A stretch of DNA of 64,000 nucleotides from Limonium bicolor (lineage: Eukaryota; Streptophyta; Magnoliopsida; Caryophyllales; Plumbaginaceae): contig CM041779.1 in the NCBI GenBank assembly GCA_023374045.1, positions 147,437,485-147,501,484 of the forward strand, read 5' to 3'. This document shows positions 22,501-33,441 of this stretch, piece after piece. Every line of letters begins with the position of its first letter. The first letter of the stretch is position 1. The position numbers and the translations under genes are program-made. The notes beneath the pieces were generated by a model, which saw only the letters and a list, made by a program, of their open reading frames with translations, was not told the origin of the DNA and did no database searches.

Positions 22501-23387
22501 CACCGAAATGGAGCTCTTGGAGTTTTGAGGAGATAGGAATGAAGAGCTTGATGAGAGGAAGAGATTGGTGGTATTTGTTTTTGATTTGGACAAGTGAGCT
22601 AGGTTTAACAAGTGGTCAAAGCTTGTGTTTCCATGGTGGTAGTGGTATTACCGAGAGAGAACAAGGAAGAAGGGAGAAGATGAGTGGTGTTTGCAAACCG
22701 TGGGAATGAAGGAAAGAAATGAGAATGAAGATAGAAGTTGCTTTTAGAAGATATTTATGTTATAAAGTAAAAAGTAGTTTTACTTAGTTTGCTTTAATTA
22801 CTCATTACCTTAACTAGAGAGTGGTGAGTCACCACACTTATAAAAACCGGCCCCCTTTATTAGTATGAGGGTGTTTAGTCTTTGTTTGTCAATTTAATTA
22901 CTTAATACAACATATGTTACAAATTAACTTATAAAAAGTACTATTCACCTATACAAGGCACATAGAAGTGAAATTTTTGATTTCCCACTAATATAGCCAC
23001 CCAAATGTGATACTATATAGTACACATATATATTTAAGAGTAATGATGGACATTTAGCCATTCAAAACTCATTTACAAGACAATTTTTCAAAAACGTGCT
23101 TTAAGACTTCTTAAAGCACATTTTGTGTTTTAACTTGTTTTCAAGCTTGGTTTTCTTTGGTAATTGGTTTAATAAGTTCATTAGTATATAAATGAAGTCT
23201 TGGTAAGCTCATTAGGCCTTACTCAAGTTTATCCCAAGCTTAGAGCACATTTTAGCTCTTATTGACTTTAAAGCACATTTGTGTTCCTTTTGTTTAAATT
23301 TGTTTAGTAAGGTTTCTAAGACTCTTTTTAGTCTTGTTACACCCTATTTAGGTGTTTAAACAACATAACTAGGTTTGGGGTATTTCA
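19574..23387 (-). repeat. 3' LTR of Gypsy copy A, about 3.8 kb
   Basis: On the minus strand it begins TGAAATACCCCAAACC and ends GGGTGTTACA. It matches 29600-33441 throughout and, in inverted orientation, 58551-62404. It contains no real gene; frames rich in 'WVGR' and 'GRSD' come from the GGGTCGG repeat block (20917-21185). Confidence 0.93.
20917..21185. repeat. GGGTCGG palindromic repeat block in the LTR
   Basis: About 2.5 copies of a unit of roughly 75 bp, made of AACATTTTCC(C/T)AACATTTT then ACAGAGGCTCGACCGACCCA and pairs of CCGACCCA and TGGGTCGG that can form hairpins. The same block occurs at 30954-31220 and, inverted, at 60790-61060. Confidence 0.88.
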
Positions 23388-23402
23388 ATCTACCCCCCTT
23401 AA
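23388..23402 (-). other. Polypurine tract of Gypsy copy A
   Basis: The minus strand reads TTAAGGGGGGTAGAT directly before the LTR start TGAAATACC. It primes plus-strand DNA synthesis in reverse transcription. Confidence 0.85.
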
Positions 23403-23695
23403 AAGAACTTTGTCCCAAAGTTCATACTTCCACTTAACATTAAACATTAGAACATGAGACACATATTAACAACACTTCTATATCACATTAACAACATCTT
23501 ACATCATATCGGACACGTGGTCCAAACAACAAAACATCACAACATCATTCAGACTCAGCGGTCTGCAACATTAACAACATGAATACAACATGACAATACA
23601 ACACAGACAATGTATTCAAATACATGTTATATACATAACCGAAACGGCTCTACCCCCTTAAATAGGGGTACGCCCGTACCCTATACATACAAATA

Positions 23696-26600
23696 CTAAG
23701 AAGTAAACAACGACGGGTACTTCGCCTTCATCTTATCTTCCAGCTCCCAAGTGGCCTCCTCAACGTCCTGGTTAGACCAGAGAACCTTCACCAGTCTCAC
23801 AGACTTATGGCGAGTGTCTCGAGTCTTAGTGTCCAGAATCCGTACCGGAGTCTCCATGATCGCATGGTCGGCTCTAAAGTTAGCCTTTCAGGCTGAAGTA
23901 CATGAGACGGATGAGACATATACTTCTTCAACTGGGACACATGAAATACATCATGTACCTTGCCCAGCTCGGCGGGTAAGTCAAGTCTATAAGCTACCGG
24001 GCCGATCCGCTCCGTCACAACATAAGGTCCCACATATTTTGGGCTCAACTTGCCTTTCTGGCCAAAACGAAACACTCCCTTCATGGGGGATACTCTCAAA
24101 AATACCTGATCGCCCACGGCGAACTCCAGGTCACGTCGGCGCACATCTGCGTACGACTTTTGTCTATCCTGAGCTGCTTTCATTATCTCTGATCTGGCGA
24201 ACTTCTGCCTGAACTTGCTCAAGATACTCTGGTCCTATAATGACCGTCTCACTCGACTCATCCCAGCATAATGGCGTGCGGCATGGTCTACCGTACAATG
24301 CCTGGAAGGGAGACATCTTGATCGATGCATGATAACTGTTGTTGTAGCTAAATTCGATCAGATGTAACTTATCAATCCAGCTGGTCTGAAAGTCAAGTGC
24401 ACATGCACGTAGCATATCCTCAAGTGTCTGTATGGTGCGCTCACTCTGACCATCGGTCTGTGGGTGAAACGCCGTGCTCAATTTCAGTTCAGTACCAAGT
24501 GCCTCTCGTGTAGACTTCCAATATCTGGATAGGAATCTGGTATCTCTGTCAGATACTATCGTTTGGTACACCATGATGTCTTACAATCTCTTTATCGAAT
24601 AATTCTGCCAACTTTGCCACTTTCCAGGTGTCCTTCATCGGAATGAATCGAGACACCTTGGTCAGTCGGTCAACTACCACCCAAATCATATTTAGACCTC
24701 CCCTTGTAGGCGGAAGCCCAACCACGAAGTCCATAGATATGTCATGGAACTTCCACTCCGGCACTGGCATTGGCTGCACCATACCACCAGGCCGTCGGTG
24801 CTCAAACTTGACCTTCTGACAAGTGAGACACCTCAACACATAGTCATTTACATCCTTTTTCATTCCAGCCCACCAGAAGTATCTTTTCATACCTTTATAC
24901 ATCTTTGAAGCTCCGGGGTGAATCGATGTCGTAGAACAATGGGATTCACTCAGTATGCGCTCCTTCAGCTCAGCGCTACTCCGGTATACACAATCTGCCA
25001 TTGAGCCTAATCAGGTCATCATCGTGGAGTCTGAAGTCGTACTTCTGCCCCTCGAATGTGCCATCAATAAGCTTCTGTCTAACCTCCAACATGTACTGAT
25101 CCGTCATTTGAGCACTCCGCACCTCTTCAACCAAGCCAGTATGAGAGACTAGCGAATGGAGAGAGTGTGCTCGGCGACTCAATGCGTCAGCTACCACATT
25201 TGCCTTACCCTCCTTATACTGTAAATCGATATCATAATCATTCAGGAATTCAACCCACCTTCTGCCTCATGTTCAACTCTTTCTGAGTGAACAAGTATTT
25301 CAAGCTTGTGGTCAGAATAAATCGTCACACTTACTCCATACAGGTGATGTCGCCATATCTTCAATGCGAAGACAATGGCCCCCAATTCTAAGTCGTGGGT
25401 AGGGTAGTTCTCCTCATGCTTCTTCAGCTGTCGGGAGGCGTAAGCCACGACCTTCCCGTGTTGCATCAACACACAACCCATACCCCTGCCTGATGCGTCG
25501 CAATAGACCTCGAAACCATCTGGACCGTCTGGTAGCGTCAGAACCGGTGCAGATGTCAGAGCATCCTTGAGACTCGCGAAAGCCCTCTCACAGTCGACTG
25601 TCCACTCGAATGGCGCATCCTTCTTCATCAAGGAAGTCATCGGCTTCGAGACACTGGAGAAGTCCTTCACAAATCTCCTATAGTAACCTGCCAGACCGAG
25701 GAAGCTCCTGATGTCGGTAACTGTCTTCGGCCTAGGCCAGGTGCGCACTGCATCTATCTTTGCCGGATCAACAGCGATCCCGGCCTCAGATATCACATGT
25801 CCAAGGAATGATACTTGGTTCAACCAAAATTCACACTTAGAAAATTTAGCATACAACTGATTTCTCCTCAAAGTTTGTAACACATCTCTCAGGTGGCTTT
25901 CGTGCTCACCTTTCGATTTAGAATACACAAGAATGTCATCGATGAAGACTACCACTGATTTGTCCAACTGATCTTGGAACAAACGGTTCATTAAGTCCAT
26001 GAACTTTGCTGGTGCATTTGATAAGCCAAACGGCATAACGGTGAACTCATAGTGCCCATACCTAGTTCTGAAAGCTGTCTTTTCGATGTCACTGTCACGG
26101 ATGGCAATCTGGTGATATCCGGAACGTAGGTCTATCTTGGAGAATACTGATGCTCCCCTAAGCTGATCAAATAGATCGTCGATGCGTGGTAAGGGGTAAC
26201 GGTTCTTCACCGTCACAGCATTCAGCTCCCGATAATCAATACATAGGCGGAGGCTACCGTCCTCTTCTTCACGAAGAGGACCGGCGCTCCCCATGGTGAC
26301 ACACTAGGGCGGATAAAGCCCTTGTCGAGTAGGTCTCTCAGCTGCTCTTTGAGCTCTGTCATTTCTGCTGGAGCCATACGGTAAGGTGCTTTCGCAATGG
26401 GTCCGGTGCCCGGAACTAAATCAATCTCGAACTCAACCTCTCGTGCTGGGGCATGCCCGGCAGTTCCTTAGGAAATACATCAGGAAACTCCGACACTACC
26501 GGCACATCTGGGCTAAACTCAGGGTCTCTCTCATGTCCTGGACATAGCAGAGGTATACATCACTCCCTCGTCGTAACTCACGATACATAGCCATGGCGGT

Positions 26601-27059
26601 GATGATCTGAGTCGAAGGCTCCCTGCCTCTGGCGGTAAGATATGGTAACCCCAGATGGACTCCGAAGAAGCAGTCGATGCTCGGCACACAGGATTCTGCC
26701 CTTGTGCCGCTCCAACCAGTTCATCCCGACAATCACATCAAAGCCTAGTCCGTCGAACTCTATCAAGTCGATCGGAAACTCTTCACTCCTGATTCGAACA
26801 ATAGCACCTCGGTAGTAGCGGGTACATCGGATCCGCTCCTTCGACGGGAGAGTAACCACGAAGTCTGGCATCTCTTCACCATCTAACCCCAGCCTCTTCG
26901 CAAATGATAGCGAAATGAATGTGTGTGAGGCTCCAGAGTCGAACAAGATCGATGCATCCACGCCATTCACTGGAAAGGTACCGGTGAGGATTGTGCCGCT
27001 CTTGCCGGCTTCTGCCTTATTGCAGACACTCAGTATACCTCCCGTTCCGAGTGCACAGC
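23696..27059 (-). pseudogene. Pol polyprotein of Gypsy copy A (protease, RT, RNase H, integrase, chromodomain), frameshifted
   Basis: Domains in order on the minus strand: protease with ILFDSGASHTFI (near 26945) and DVIVGMNWL (near 26715); reverse transcriptase with [12 protein letters not shown] (near 26130), [11 protein letters not shown] (near 26025) and the catalytic FIDDILVYS (near 25940); RNase H with [14 protein letters not shown] (near 25500) and the [14 protein letters not shown] helix (near 25390); integrase zinc-binding HPG...C-x2-C (near 24900-24820), DFVVGLPP (near 24730), VSDRDTRF (near 24550) and HPQTDGQSERTIQ (near 24460); GPYVVTERIGPVAYRL; and a chromodomain-like tail ending at a TAG at 23696. 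At least five frameshifts (about 26275, 25300, 24560, 24225, 23860) interrupt it. It would copy and integrate the element; the chromodomain tail targets insertion to modified chromatin in related elements. The start at 27059 is the predicted splice acceptor. Confidence 0.9.
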
Positions 27060-28120
27060 CTAATTCATTGGCAAACTAATAAGTATTGGGTAACAACACG
27101 GTTTATATGTTCAAACAACTCCACTTTATTCATTAACACACTCCTTTTTACAACATTTATTGGCTTATACTGTCGCCATGATCCACACTTACAACATCCT
27201 TAATACATACTGGTTTGTCACATAATTATACAAGGTTTAAAACTGTCTGAAGGTCAGATTCAAACGTCCGGGTTTCATGTGTGTGGCATTGATCACTGCC
27301 GACGGTGCGGTATTCAGTTTGATCTTTCTGATGCCATGGTATAGCATCCTTGATTGCCCACCCATGATTAATACATCTCCCGATTTTAGCAATAGCTTCT
27401 TTGCGAGGTCAGCACGCTTCTGCTCGCCATACACAAATACTGCGGTATCACCAATGGACCAAGACACCACGGGTACTCCCTTACTTAGAGACTCGGGTGA
27501 CTCGTCCTTGTCTTGGTGCATACCCAACCGTCCACCTTTCTGGTAGAAGTTTACAATGCATAAATCTGCTTTTACACCCGGAATTGATTCCGTTTCAACT
27601 TGCTGAGCAATTCCCACGGCGTGGTTAACGACCGCGTGGAACTCCTCTGGTATACTTGATACTGTTGCTCCATCTTCAGCTCGAACTTCTTGATATGACT
27701 TGGTGTAAGGGTTCCAGTCCTTACCCATGCACATCATCTTCAACTGCATCCTTGCTCCGTTCGGGTATTCGGGTGTGTAAAACCCTCCTGGTTTTGCTCC
27801 AAGTTCGTCGCATCGTCTGATGATGTGGATTTGTGCTTCCGGTGTCAGGTATCCATTTAGAAGTATCATACCTGGCTGGATGACCTGACATTGCTCCAAT
27901 GGAAAGTCGGTGATGTTGATGGTGGTTTCTTCAGGGTTCGGTGTGGGTGGGATTGGATAACATATATTGAAGGTTCCTTAAAGTTTAGAGTACTCTAGTT
28001 AGGTAAATCTCACACTATACTTTATTATTTACTCACATGGTCGTTCATTTAAACTCACTCACACACATGCATGCAATGCGGTATGCAGACACTTATTACA
28101 TTCAACAACTTAGGCGGTAC
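27060..28120 (-). other. Predicted intron between gag and protease containing the AlkB-like frame
   Basis: On the minus strand, gag reads to ...CCAG|GTACCG with a donor GT at 28120-28119, just before its stop codon at 28110. An acceptor TGAATTAG|GC at 27061-27060 opens the protease frame; joining the two keeps the reading frame (phase 1). A second acceptor TTTAAG|GA at 27978-27977 in front of AlkB is in the same phase, giving a possible Gag-AlkB fusion. No donor is seen between AlkB and its stop at 27237. I read this as alternative splicing, but it is inferred from sequence only. Translational readthrough or a separate AlkB message is also possible. Confidence 0.5.
27237..27976 (-). CDS. ALKBH1-like: AlkB-like Fe(II)/2-oxoglutarate dioxygenase inside the retrotransposon
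   Basis: An uninterrupted frame of about 245 codons lies between gag and protease. Counting from the TTG codon at 27899 as residue 1, the AlkB fold signature is complete: NFY (residues 117-119), the iron-binding HQD of MHQDKDE (H128, D130), the distal iron-binding His in YHGI (H188), and the 2-oxoglutarate-binding Arg in RLNLTFRQ (R212, R218). QPGMILLNGYL near the start and GDVLIMGGQSRMLYHG also fit. The wording resembles plant ALKBH1-type proteins, including an FNIC motif at the predicted exon start. Such enzymes oxidatively remove methyl groups from DNA or RNA bases. No ATG precedes residue 11 (27869), so translation would start there or come from a spliced Gag fusion. It is intact although gag and pol on both sides are broken. 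Substrate and activity are unknown. Confidence 0.93.
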
Positions 28121-29393
28121 CTGGTCTAGAAGAGGGCCCTGGCGCCTCAGACCGGTCCACCACATTCAGGGTGGCCTTGTTGGACCCCGACCCCTTCCCC
28201 TTCTGGGACTCCGTGTACCTCTGATCTGGGGGTGGCTGGTTCGCCGTCTTCTGGCCATCGGTGGTCGCAGTGGCCTTACCCTTCAATTGCCCCTTGGGCC
28301 TGAAGTTCCTACCGTTCGGGTTCGACCAGCACTCATGGTCGCGGTGACCCATCTTCTTACAGTACCGGCACTGAACATCATTACCCTTGCAGTCCTTGCC
28401 GGGGTGGTCGCCGTTGCACCACTTGCAGTAATAGTGGCGCTCCGGTCCAGAGCCCGTGCTAGCCTTTGGTGGGTAAGAACGTAGGGCTTGGCCGCATACG
28501 CATAGGTGAGCTGCAGAGGCTCATCAGCAGTGGTGGTCTGGGCCTGGCCCTTGCCACCCTGTTGCTGTCCTTTCTGGGACTGGGGGTATATTTTCTTCTC
28601 TTCCCTCCCCACTGCCCTTGCGTGCCTTGGCCCTCGTTCGAGCCTTGCGCTTGAGCGCACTCTCCTCGTCCCTTAGACGGACGGTGATCTCCACAATAGC
28701 AGCGGCATGATAGCACTCCTGCAAGGTGGTATATCCAGTAGGCCCCATGCCGTAGCGTAGGCGGTAGTTCAGTCCGTTGTAGAAACGGTTCACAAGGATC
28801 CGGTCTGAGTAACCCAGATCCGTAGCAGGTGGATTAGTCCGATGAAGGCTGAGTAGTACTCATCTACCGTCATCTTATCCCCTTGCCTCAGGTTGTCCAA
28901 CTCCAGGCGCTTGGCCTCTTGCACATGTATAGGGTAGTATTTGGCTCGCAGAAGAGCCGTGTACTCCCTCCACTGGAATGTCGGATCAACAACTCTACCC
29001 TCGCGCACAAGCTTCCACCAGTTTTGTGCCGCGCCCTTCAGGTAGTAAGCAGCAAGTCGTACCTTGATCTGCTCAGGTGGTGCTAGGGTTTCGAAGGCGG
29101 TCTCCATCTCGGAGATGTATGCCTCGAGCTTACGGGGATCGGTCTCCCCACTGAATGAAGGCGGCCTCAGATCAGCAACGCCTTGACCCAATTGGTCTCT
29201 CGTGGCGGTGGTGTGGTGGTGGCTGAACTCCAGGCTGTCGCCCTTGCTGTATAGCAGCAACTAGGTCGGGTACCAGCTGAGCTACGGCGGCTGCAACTGC
29301 CTCAGCCATGGTTTGTGCCGTAGTATCCTCATCCTGGCCACCCATACCTCCAATACCGCGCCCGCGGCCTCTTCCTCGTGGTCTACCTGCCAT
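28110..29393 (-). pseudogene. Gag of Gypsy copy A, frameshifted, without introns
   Basis: Gag starts at ATG 29393 (MAGRPRGRGRGRG, an RG-rich start). It has the retrotransposon-gag domain (FSGETDPRKLEAYISEME; AAYYLKGAAQNWW; KRLELDNLRQGDKMTVDEY) and ends with two zinc knuckles: CKWCNGDHPGKDC and CRYCKKMGHRDHEC (near 28410-28330). The stop is at 28110. Frameshifts by small indels lie near 29212 (+2), 28815 (-1) and 28650 (-1) compared with copy B. Compared with copy B, this copy lacks two introns exactly at the GT-AG boundaries (exon joints at about 28717 and 28466). Gag would form the particle that packages the element RNA. Confidence 0.88.
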
Positions 29394-29583
29394 CTGAATT
29401 TGTACGAACATCTCATTAGCATTATGCTTGCACACTTATCGGTCTAACGACTGTAACGCTTCCGATAATAAGGTATCTCCACACTTAGTTAGTGGTTAAC
29501 CTTTCCAAATCTGTTCACTTAGGTTAGGTTCCTAACTCGGTATATCCCTAAGCTCGGTATTCTAGTCATCAGAGCGATACTTC

Positions 29584-29594
29584 GCTCTGATACA
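29584..29594 (-). other. Primer-binding site of Gypsy copy A, one base short
   Basis: The minus strand reads TGTATCAGAGC a few bases after the LTR end, where copy B has TGGTATCAGAGC. The missing G may be a real mutation or a sequencing indel. Confidence 0.75.
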
Positions 29595-29599
29595 CTTTT

Positions 29600-32500
29600 T
29601 GTAACACCCTACTACGCACATAACTATACTTGGAATCGCAGCGGAAATAAACAACTAAACAAAACTAAACGATTGGTGTTACAACGCCGTCAACCACCCA
29701 CGTGGCTAACAAGGCTGAATAAATACAATTGTACCGGTCTGATGATCAGACTCCCGAGCATAGAACTAACAACCATATATATATAACAATATAATACCGA
29801 GTATCTACATAAATCCTTCACTGTTTGATTCACTGTAAACCGTCACCAACAAGTATATAACACGCCACGGGTGCACAAGCGCAACCCGGGCTAACATCCA
29901 AAATACTTCAAAAGTAAACTACTCTCTTGGACCTAGAGCCACTCTGCCTCTTCGATCCTCATCCTGCAATAAAAATATGGAGCCCCCGAGGGGGTCAGCA
30001 CCTTTGCTGGTATGGCTAACGCGCAGCCCATCGACTACCGGGATACGCGCAACCAATTGTCAGGATGACATGATATTTATTTTTAAACACACAACACATA
30101 CATATATAACATAACAAGGGTATTGTACACATCATAACACACATCACAAACATACAAATCCTTTTAGGAAGAGAACCAACACAGTTAGTCCCCATTGAGA
30201 GCTTCGAGAATGTTGCCACGCTCATACTTAGCTCGTTACATAACTCGTTACCGTCCGGTTAGATTGAACGGTTAACTTAACACAAGGTGCCCCGGATATA
30301 GTGATCCAAGCACACCGAAACAAAACATATAGTATGCCCCTGTGGCCCGACGTGAGTCAGTAAAATAGCCTTGGTTAAGCTAAAGGGAAGGTTAGAAACC
30401 AAATTGGAAACTTAACCATAACATACAGAGAGAATCGAACCGGTTATGACATCGACTCCCATACTCACACGCGTGGCCGGAACAGACCGGACTCCTCACT
30501 TCCCCCGTTAGCCCATGTTAGTAGTTCAACATTGAGCACAACAACAATTCACAATAATAGGTCAAGTCTTGTTAGACACTCACATGGGAAGAGAGAGTCA
30601 TGATTAACAACATAATAATATTTAACAACTGTAAACTCTTTACATGGTTTAATCTTACAAAGTCATAAACACACAGAAAACAAACAACACACAAGCCGGT
30701 GTAAACCGGTAGGCAACAGACTGCAAGAAAACCATACCTTGGTCCTTGCCTCGTTTGATTTCCACCTTGAGAGAATCCTAAACACATTAGTAATGTCGGT
30801 TAATTATTTATTTGACTCCAAACTTACTAAGTATTTAACATGATTGTATGACATGTTTTAATGCCTATCTTACCCTAGGTTACCTTCATTATACACCCTA
30901 GGGTTAACTACATAAGTCACATTCTTTTCTGTTTTTTTTTTTTACAAGTTTTGGTCCGACCGACCCACCGTCCGACCCACAACTGGGTCGGACCCTCCCA
31001 GTGGTCTTCGGGTCTGAAAAACTTTACCTTGACCGACCCATGTCCGACCCACCATTCTGGGTCGGTCCATGTGCGAACATTTTCCCAACATTTTACAGAG
31101 GCTCGACCGACCCATGTCCGACCCACCCTTTTGGGTCGGACCGTCACCGAACATTTTCCTAACATTTTACAGAGGCTCGACCGACCCACATACTGGGTCG
31201 GCCCCTGGGTCGGTCGCCTACTAAACTTACCTAAACTTGCCAATTCTTCACCAAACTTCTCCTAAGGCCTCTTAATGCTTCCTAGCAACATTTGGCAACC
31301 TTACATCCACATACAACATCCATGAAACTCATTTTCTAATTCCTTAAAACATTTACTTATTTCCTTGTAAAAATTCCTTAACACTTATGTTATTTTATAC
31401 TAGGTTCCTAGATGGTGTTTCATACCTAAGGCAACTACTATCCCAAAATGCTTTCTCCTTAACTTAACATCATCTCCCAAGCATCATTTCTCACAACTAT
31501 CTCCTTATATCATTACTTCAAATCCTTTCTCAAGTTCCTACATTCTCCTTAGTTTACCAAAGTTTGCCTAAGTCTTTACCTAAGTCCAAAATGACTTTGG
31601 TACATACTAAAATCTCAAGACCATGCCTAAGTCCCTATTACACTCTAGAGTACTTCCTAGTTCATCATCATTCCTTTAAAACATCTTGAACTCCTTATTC
31701 ATTTCCTACACTTTCTAACTCACCAAACTTATGTAAACACTTAGAACTTCTTACTTCCTACCTAGATTTTGACATGGGTTCCCCTAGAACATTACCATGC
31801 CTAAACACTTTACCTTCTCCTTTAAACACACAAGAACATCCAAAATCACCAAGAACACTCTCATACACAATTTCACCAAATTTACACTACATCACAACAT
31901 AGTGCACAATATAGTTTGCATGGCACTTAGGCCCTTAAAGTGCTTAAATCATAAACACTGAATTTCCACAATATATATGCCTTTAACCTGCAAATACACT
32001 CAACATACACATATGCCCTTTACTAGTCTCTTAAGAACACTTCACTAGGTCATTCCCCATTGGCTCTTTAGATAGTTTTAATAAGCATTATAAGCTCATT
32101 TCTCCTAAGGCATTAAAATAGCATTAGGTTAGTAGATTTACCTCTTTTGCAAGATAACTTCTTTCTTGTTTCCTTTAGAAAACCAATAGAGTACTTGATT
32201 CCTTGACAAGTTCTAAACAATATACCAACTCAATAATGAGTATTCAAGCTATAGGCTTCATCTCATTGTAAACCCTAATTTGACATTGTTTCAAAAACAT
32301 TAATGTAGTTGTTTTACCTTGTTCTTTGAAGAGAGTTTGGATATACAACAAGAGAGGACTCCACCTAGTCCATGAAGAGTTGAAATGAAGCTAGAACAAA
32401 GTCACACAATGAGCTACATCAATGTGTATTTTCGGACATGACAAAAACAAGAGGGAAACTTGATTTTTGTTTGAGATTCCTTACCTAGAAGTAAAGGAGA

Positions 32501-33441
32501 GTAATAATATGTAGAAATCCAAGCTCAAGCTCCTTCAATGGTGGAACACCTTGGCACCGAAATGGAGCTCTAGGAGTTTTGAGGAGATAGGAATGAAGAG
32601 CTTGATGAGAGGAAGAGATTGGTGGTATTTGTTTTGATTTGGACAAGTGAGCTAGGTTTAACAAGTGGTCAAAGTTGGAACTTCCATGGTGATAGTGGTA
32701 TTACCGAGAGAGAACAAGGAAGAAGGGAGAAGATGAGTGGTGTTTGCAAACCGTGGGAATGAAGGAAAGAAATGAGAATGAAGATAGAAGTTGCTTTTAG
32801 AAGATATTTATGTTATAAAGTAAAAAGTAGTTTTACTTAGTTTGCTTTAATTACTCATTACCTTAACTAGAGAGTGGTGAGTCACCACACTTATAAAAAC
32901 CGGCCCCCTTTATTAGTATGAGGGTGTTTTAGTCTTTGTTTGTCAATTTAATTACTTAATACAACATATGTTACAAATTAACTTATAAAAGTACTATTCA
33001 CCTATACAAGGCACATAGAAGTGAAATTTTTGATTTCCCACTAATATAGCCACCCAAATGTGATACTATATAGTACACATATATATTTAAGAGTAATGAT
33101 GGACATTTAGCCATTCAAAACTCATTTACAAGACAATTTTTCAAAAACGTGCTTTAAGACTTCTTAAAGCACATTTTGTGTTTTAACTTGTTTTCAAGCT
33201 TGGTTTTCTTTGGTAATTGGTTTAATAAGTTCATTAGTATATAAATGAAGTCTTGGTAAGCTCATTAGGCCTTACTCAAGTTTATCCCAAGCTTAGAGCA
33301 CATTTTAGCTCTTATTGACTTTAAAGCACATTTGTGTTTCCTTTTTGTTTAAATTTGTTTAGTAAGGTTTCTAAGACTCTTTTTAGTCTTGTTACACCCT
33401 ATTTAGGTGTTTAAACAACATAACTAGGTTTGGGGTATTCA
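29600..33441 (-). repeat. 5' LTR of Gypsy copy A, about 3.84 kb
   Basis: The termini TGAATACCCC (one T fewer than the other LTR) and GGGTGTTACA match the left LTR, and the two are near-identical over their length apart from small indels and few substitutions. Its promoter drives transcription leftward. It includes the GGGTCGG block at 30954-31220. Confidence 0.93.
30954..31220. repeat. GGGTCGG palindromic repeat block (right LTR of copy A)
   Basis: Same CCGACCCA/TGGGTCGG hairpin-forming units as at 20917-21185. Confidence 0.88.

Larger units (their letters stand above)
19574..33441 (-). mobile_element. Ty3/Gypsy chromovirus (Del/Tekay type) copy A carrying an AlkB-like gene
   Basis: Complete two-LTR element on the minus strand. 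The 5' LTR is on the right (29600-33441), then primer site, gag, AlkB-like frame, protease, reverse transcriptase, RNase H, integrase with chromodomain-like tail, polypurine tract, and 3' LTR on the left (19574-23387). Protease-RT-RNaseH-integrase order and the C-terminal chromodomain place it in the chromoviruses; sequence style suggests Del/Tekay. The flanking 5-mers (TGGGG left, AGTGT right) do not match, so no target duplication is visible. Gag and pol carry several frameshifts, so this copy as assembled is not autonomous. Confidence 0.92.

Noticed and set aside
22497..22709. A frame starting MAPKWSSWSFEE, also present inverted at 59279-59521
   Set aside because: It lies inside the LTR, is antisense to the element in one view, is not conserved in length between LTR copies and has no domain.
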